The notes beneath the pieces are model-generated. The model had not been told where the DNA came from. It saw nothing but the letters and a program-made list of their open reading frames with translations, and searched no databases. A DNA stretch of 7,355 bases. Origin: Acidobacteriota bacterium. GTDB lineage: Bacteria; Acidobacteriota; Aminicenantia; UBA2199. The stretch spans positions 1-7,355 of the forward strand of contig JAKAGC010000183.1 in the NCBI GenBank assembly GCA_021817755.1, in the 5' to 3' direction. The translations under genes and the position numbers were made by a program. Below, in pieces: positions 5,459 to 7,355 of this stretch (the stretch's first letter is position 1; each line of letters starts with the position of its first letter).

Positions 5459-7237
5459 ATGATCGATTTTAAACTCTGGTACACTGCTGTACTACTGATT
5501 ATTATGACTGTATTCCTGGTGAAGGAAATTTTCGAGACCGATATCGTTTTATTCTCCATTTTGTTACTTTTATTGGCCGGCGGAGTTATCAACCTGGATG
5601 AAATGTTCGTCGGTTTTTCAAATCATGGAATGTTGACTGTGGCTCTTCTCTTTGTTGTTGCCGCAGGACTTCAAAACACAGGGGGAATCGAAAAACTCGA
5701 AAAATATCTTTTAGGGAAAAATAGTTCAGGGGTCTCAAAAAAACTGCTGCGATTTCTACCTATTGTGGGAAGTGTATCCGCTTTTTTCAATAATACCCCC
5801 ATAGTGGCAATGCTTATTCCAATGATTCGTCATTGGACTAAAAAACACCATATGGCCCTTTCGAAATTCCTGATCCCATTATCTTACGCTACCATCCTGG
5901 GCGGTCTGTGTACGTTAATCGGAACCAGTACCAACCTGGTAATTCATGGACTGATGCTTAATAATGGTATGAAGGGTTGGGGATTCTTTGAACTATCTCC
6001 GGTTGGGATTCCTGTAGCGATTTTCGGAATTCTGTTTATTGCAACCGTAGGTCATCGACTTCTACCTGACAGAAAAGAACCGGCGTTATCTTTGGGTGAA
6101 AATACGAGGGAATTTGTTGTGGTTATGCGTGTTGAACCAATCTACCCTCATATCGGTAAAAGTATCGAAGATGCAGGACTCCGGCATTTAAAAGGATTAT
6201 TTCTTTTTCAGGTAGAACGAAATTCTCATGTGATTAGTCCTGCTTCACCTGATGAACTTATCTACCAGGGCGATCGCCTTTTTTTTACAGGATTACCGGA
6301 AACGATTATGGAACTCCAGAAAATACCTGGACTTTCGGTTATTAAGGATGCGTCCTTCGATTTAAAGAATTACGATTCCGATACAACGGGAACATTTGAA
6401 GTGGTAATCTCTCCAAACTCCCCACTAATTGGAAAAAACGTTCGTGAAAGCAATTTCAGGAGCGTATACGATGCGGTAATTATTGCTATTCATCGAAGCG
6501 GTGAACGTATTTCCCGGAAAGTTGGCGATATTGTTATGCATGCTGGAGATACCCTTTTGATTATTGCAAAAAAAGGTTTTATGGATCGCTGGTATCACTC
6601 GCGGGATTTTTATCTGGTTTCACGTTCTGTAGAAGTTACCTCAAAACCACATAAATATTTGATATTTTCTATGGTTGTACTAATTACTATGATTATTGCA
6701 ATGGGTACAGGAGTAATTCCCATTCTTGCGGCTGTTGCAATAGCTGCTGTTCTACTACTGATTACACGCTGTATTACGCCACATGATGCCCGAACCAGTA
6801 TCGATTTGAAAGTACTTCTGGTTATTGCGTGTTCATTCGGTATTTCAAAAGGAGTCGAAAATTCAGGGCTTGCTAACCTTCTTGCCAAAGAATTAATCCA
6901 GGCAGTAGGCATACTGGGACCTTTGGGAATACTCGCGGGAGTGTATTTTTGTACGAATCTGTACACGGAAATTATTACCAATAATGCAGCAGCAGCTATG
7001 ATTTTTCCAATTGCCATTTCCGTTGCCCAACAAGCTCAAATGGATCCTCGGCCATTATTGCTTGCGCTAACTATTGCCGCTTCTGCCAGTTTTTCAACTC
7101 CCATAGGCTATCAAACCAATATGATGGTATATGGCCCAGGTGGATATAAATTTAAGGATTTTCTCAAGATCGGAATTCCCTTAAATATTTCGATCGGTAT
7201 TCTTACAGTGGCTATTATTTACCTGCTTTATTTTTAA
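5459..7237 (+). CDS. SLC13/DASS-like sodium:anion permease with two RCK_C (TrkA-C) domains
   Basis: A 592-aa inner-membrane protein. The start is ATG 5459; the ribosome site is weak (GGAAAAAAAGAG directly upstream), but the first membrane segment begins at about residue 8, as expected. The N-terminal half has hydrophobic segments to about residue 200, with the re-entrant-loop motif SAFFNNTPIVAMLIP (107-121, Asn111-Asn112-Thr113) and GTSTNLV (155-161). A soluble insert follows with two tandem RCK_C-like domains, roughly 216-296 and 312-394, each containing the I-G-K-S/N-x-x-x-x-x-x-R/L pattern. The C-terminal half resumes at about 400 with the mirror motif TEIITNNAAAAMIFP (503-517) and STPIGYQTNMMVYGPGGY (546-563). 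This architecture is that of SLC13-type permeases annotated as sulfate or other divalent-anion transporters (the algal SAC1/SLT group and bacterial relatives such as YfbS). The substrate cannot be read from the sequence. RCK_C domains suggest ligand gating, which is family inference. A probable operon with the downstream secreted protein is indicated by the 21-nt gap. Confidence 0.9.
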   Translation: MIDFKLWYTAVLLIIMTVFLVKEIFETDIVLFSILLLLLAGGVINLDEMFVGFSNHGMLTVALLFVVAAGLQNTGGIEKLEKYLLGKNSSGVSKKLLRFLPIVGSVSAFFNNTPIVAMLIPMIRHWTKKHHMALSKFLIPLSYATILGGLCTLIGTSTNLVIHGLMLNNGMKGWGFFELSPVGIPVAIFGILFIATVGHRLLPDRKEPALSLGENTREFVVVMRVEPIYPHIGKSIEDAGLRHLKGLFLFQVERNSHVISPASPDELIYQGDRLFFTGLPETIMELQKIPGLSVIKDASFDLKNYDSDTTGTFEVVISPNSPLIGKNVRESNFRSVYDAVIIAIHRSGERISRKVGDIVMHAGDTLLIIAKKGFMDRWYHSRDFYLVSRSVEVTSKPHKYLIFSMVVLITMIIAMGTGVIPILAAVAIAAVLLLITRCITPHDARTSIDLKVLLVIACSFGISKGVENSGLANLLAKELIQAVGILGPLGILAGVYFCTNLYTEIITNNAAAAMIFPIAISVAQQAQMDPRPLLLALTIAASASFSTPIGYQTNMMVYGPGGYKFKDFLKIGIPLNISIGILTVAIIYLLYF

Positions 7238-7258
7238 TTTTTTGATGAGGAGTTTATT

Positions 7259-7355
7259 ATGAATAAGATTTCCATAACTAAAAACCGTACCGTTACTATT
7301 TTACTAATAATATCGAGCATTCTTTTTTCCGCGAAACTGATGATGTCTCAATCTA
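7259..7355 (+). CDS. Secreted protein, N-terminal fragment (runs off window)
   Basis: ATG 7259 is preceded by a strong GATGAGGAG (7244-7252) at 6 nt spacing and lies 21 nt after the permease stop. The 32 visible residues begin MNKISITKNR, a basic N-region, followed by a hydrophobic core TVTILLIISSILFSA and then KLMMSQS. This is a typical Sec signal peptide; cleavage may fall after MMS or after FSA. There is no Cys that would mark a lipoprotein. The mature protein is outside the window, so its function is unknown. The position suggests a role in the envelope, cotranscribed with the permease. Confidence 0.75.
   Translation, partial: MNKISITKNRTVTILLIISSILFSAKLMMSQS

Noticed and set aside
5380..5592. 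70-codon open frame on the - strand across the permease start.
   Set aside because: It overlaps the permease promoter and first membrane segments antisense; the translation is low-complexity without motifs.
6269..6286. Palindrome GGCGATCGCC followed by T8, resembling a terminator or a cyanobacterial HIP1 site.
   Set aside because: It sits inside the permease coding sequence, has no loop, occurs once only as far as I can see, and the codons fit the RCK_C domain.
6610..7017. 135-codon open frame on the - strand.
   Set aside because: It is fully antisense to conserved SLC13 membrane segments; no ribosome site and no recognisable protein features.

Overview
The window is a moderately AT-rich (by eye) bacterial chromosomal segment with five substantial genes, one small gene and two genes cut by the window edges. 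Signal peptides, a DUF5916-type outer-membrane-like protein and strong Shine-Dalgarno sites point to a Gram-negative bacterium. The DUF5916/CBM9-like protein, and the new signal peptide ending in SQS, suggest the wider FCB assemblage (Bacteroidota, Ignavibacteria, Marinimicrobia, KSB1 and similar). That placement is inference from gene families, not from any marker gene. I saw no rRNA, tRNA, CRISPR array, insertion sequence or phage gene.

Layout, left to right. (1) 1-361, + strand: the C-terminal end of an endonuclease/exonuclease/phosphatase (EEP) family protein, closed by a strong hairpin terminator at 444-482. (2) 481-756, - strand: a 91-aa ASCH/PUA-like protein that seems shorter than its family in the middle. 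(3) 757-890: a divergent intergenic region with a plausible promoter for the following genes. (4) 891-3059, + strand: a two-gene operon of a NeuB/SpsE-type sialic-acid-synthase family enzyme (338 aa) and an alanine racemase (379 aa), 12 nt apart. (5) 3074-5248, - strand: a 724-aa secreted CBM9-like plus DUF5916 protein, convergent with the racemase across only 14 nt. (6) 5249-5458: a second divergent intergenic region containing a near-consensus sigma70-type promoter. (7) 5459-7237, + strand: an SLC13/DASS-like anion permease with two central RCK_C (TrkA-C) domains, followed 21 nt later by the start of a secreted protein (7259 to the window edge).

How the genes may work together. The NeuB-like enzyme and the alanine racemase are cotranscribed by arrangement. 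Both make building blocks of cell-surface polymers: a nonulosonic acid-type sugar and D-alanine. The permease and the truncated secreted protein form another probable operon. The DUF5916 protein is transcribed divergently from the permease, so the two could share control.

Nothing here is clearly a new defence or mobile system. The points most worth a second look are the neuB-like/alr pairing, a C8 homopolymer inside the neuB-like gene that could act as a slippage site, and the shortened ASCH protein.
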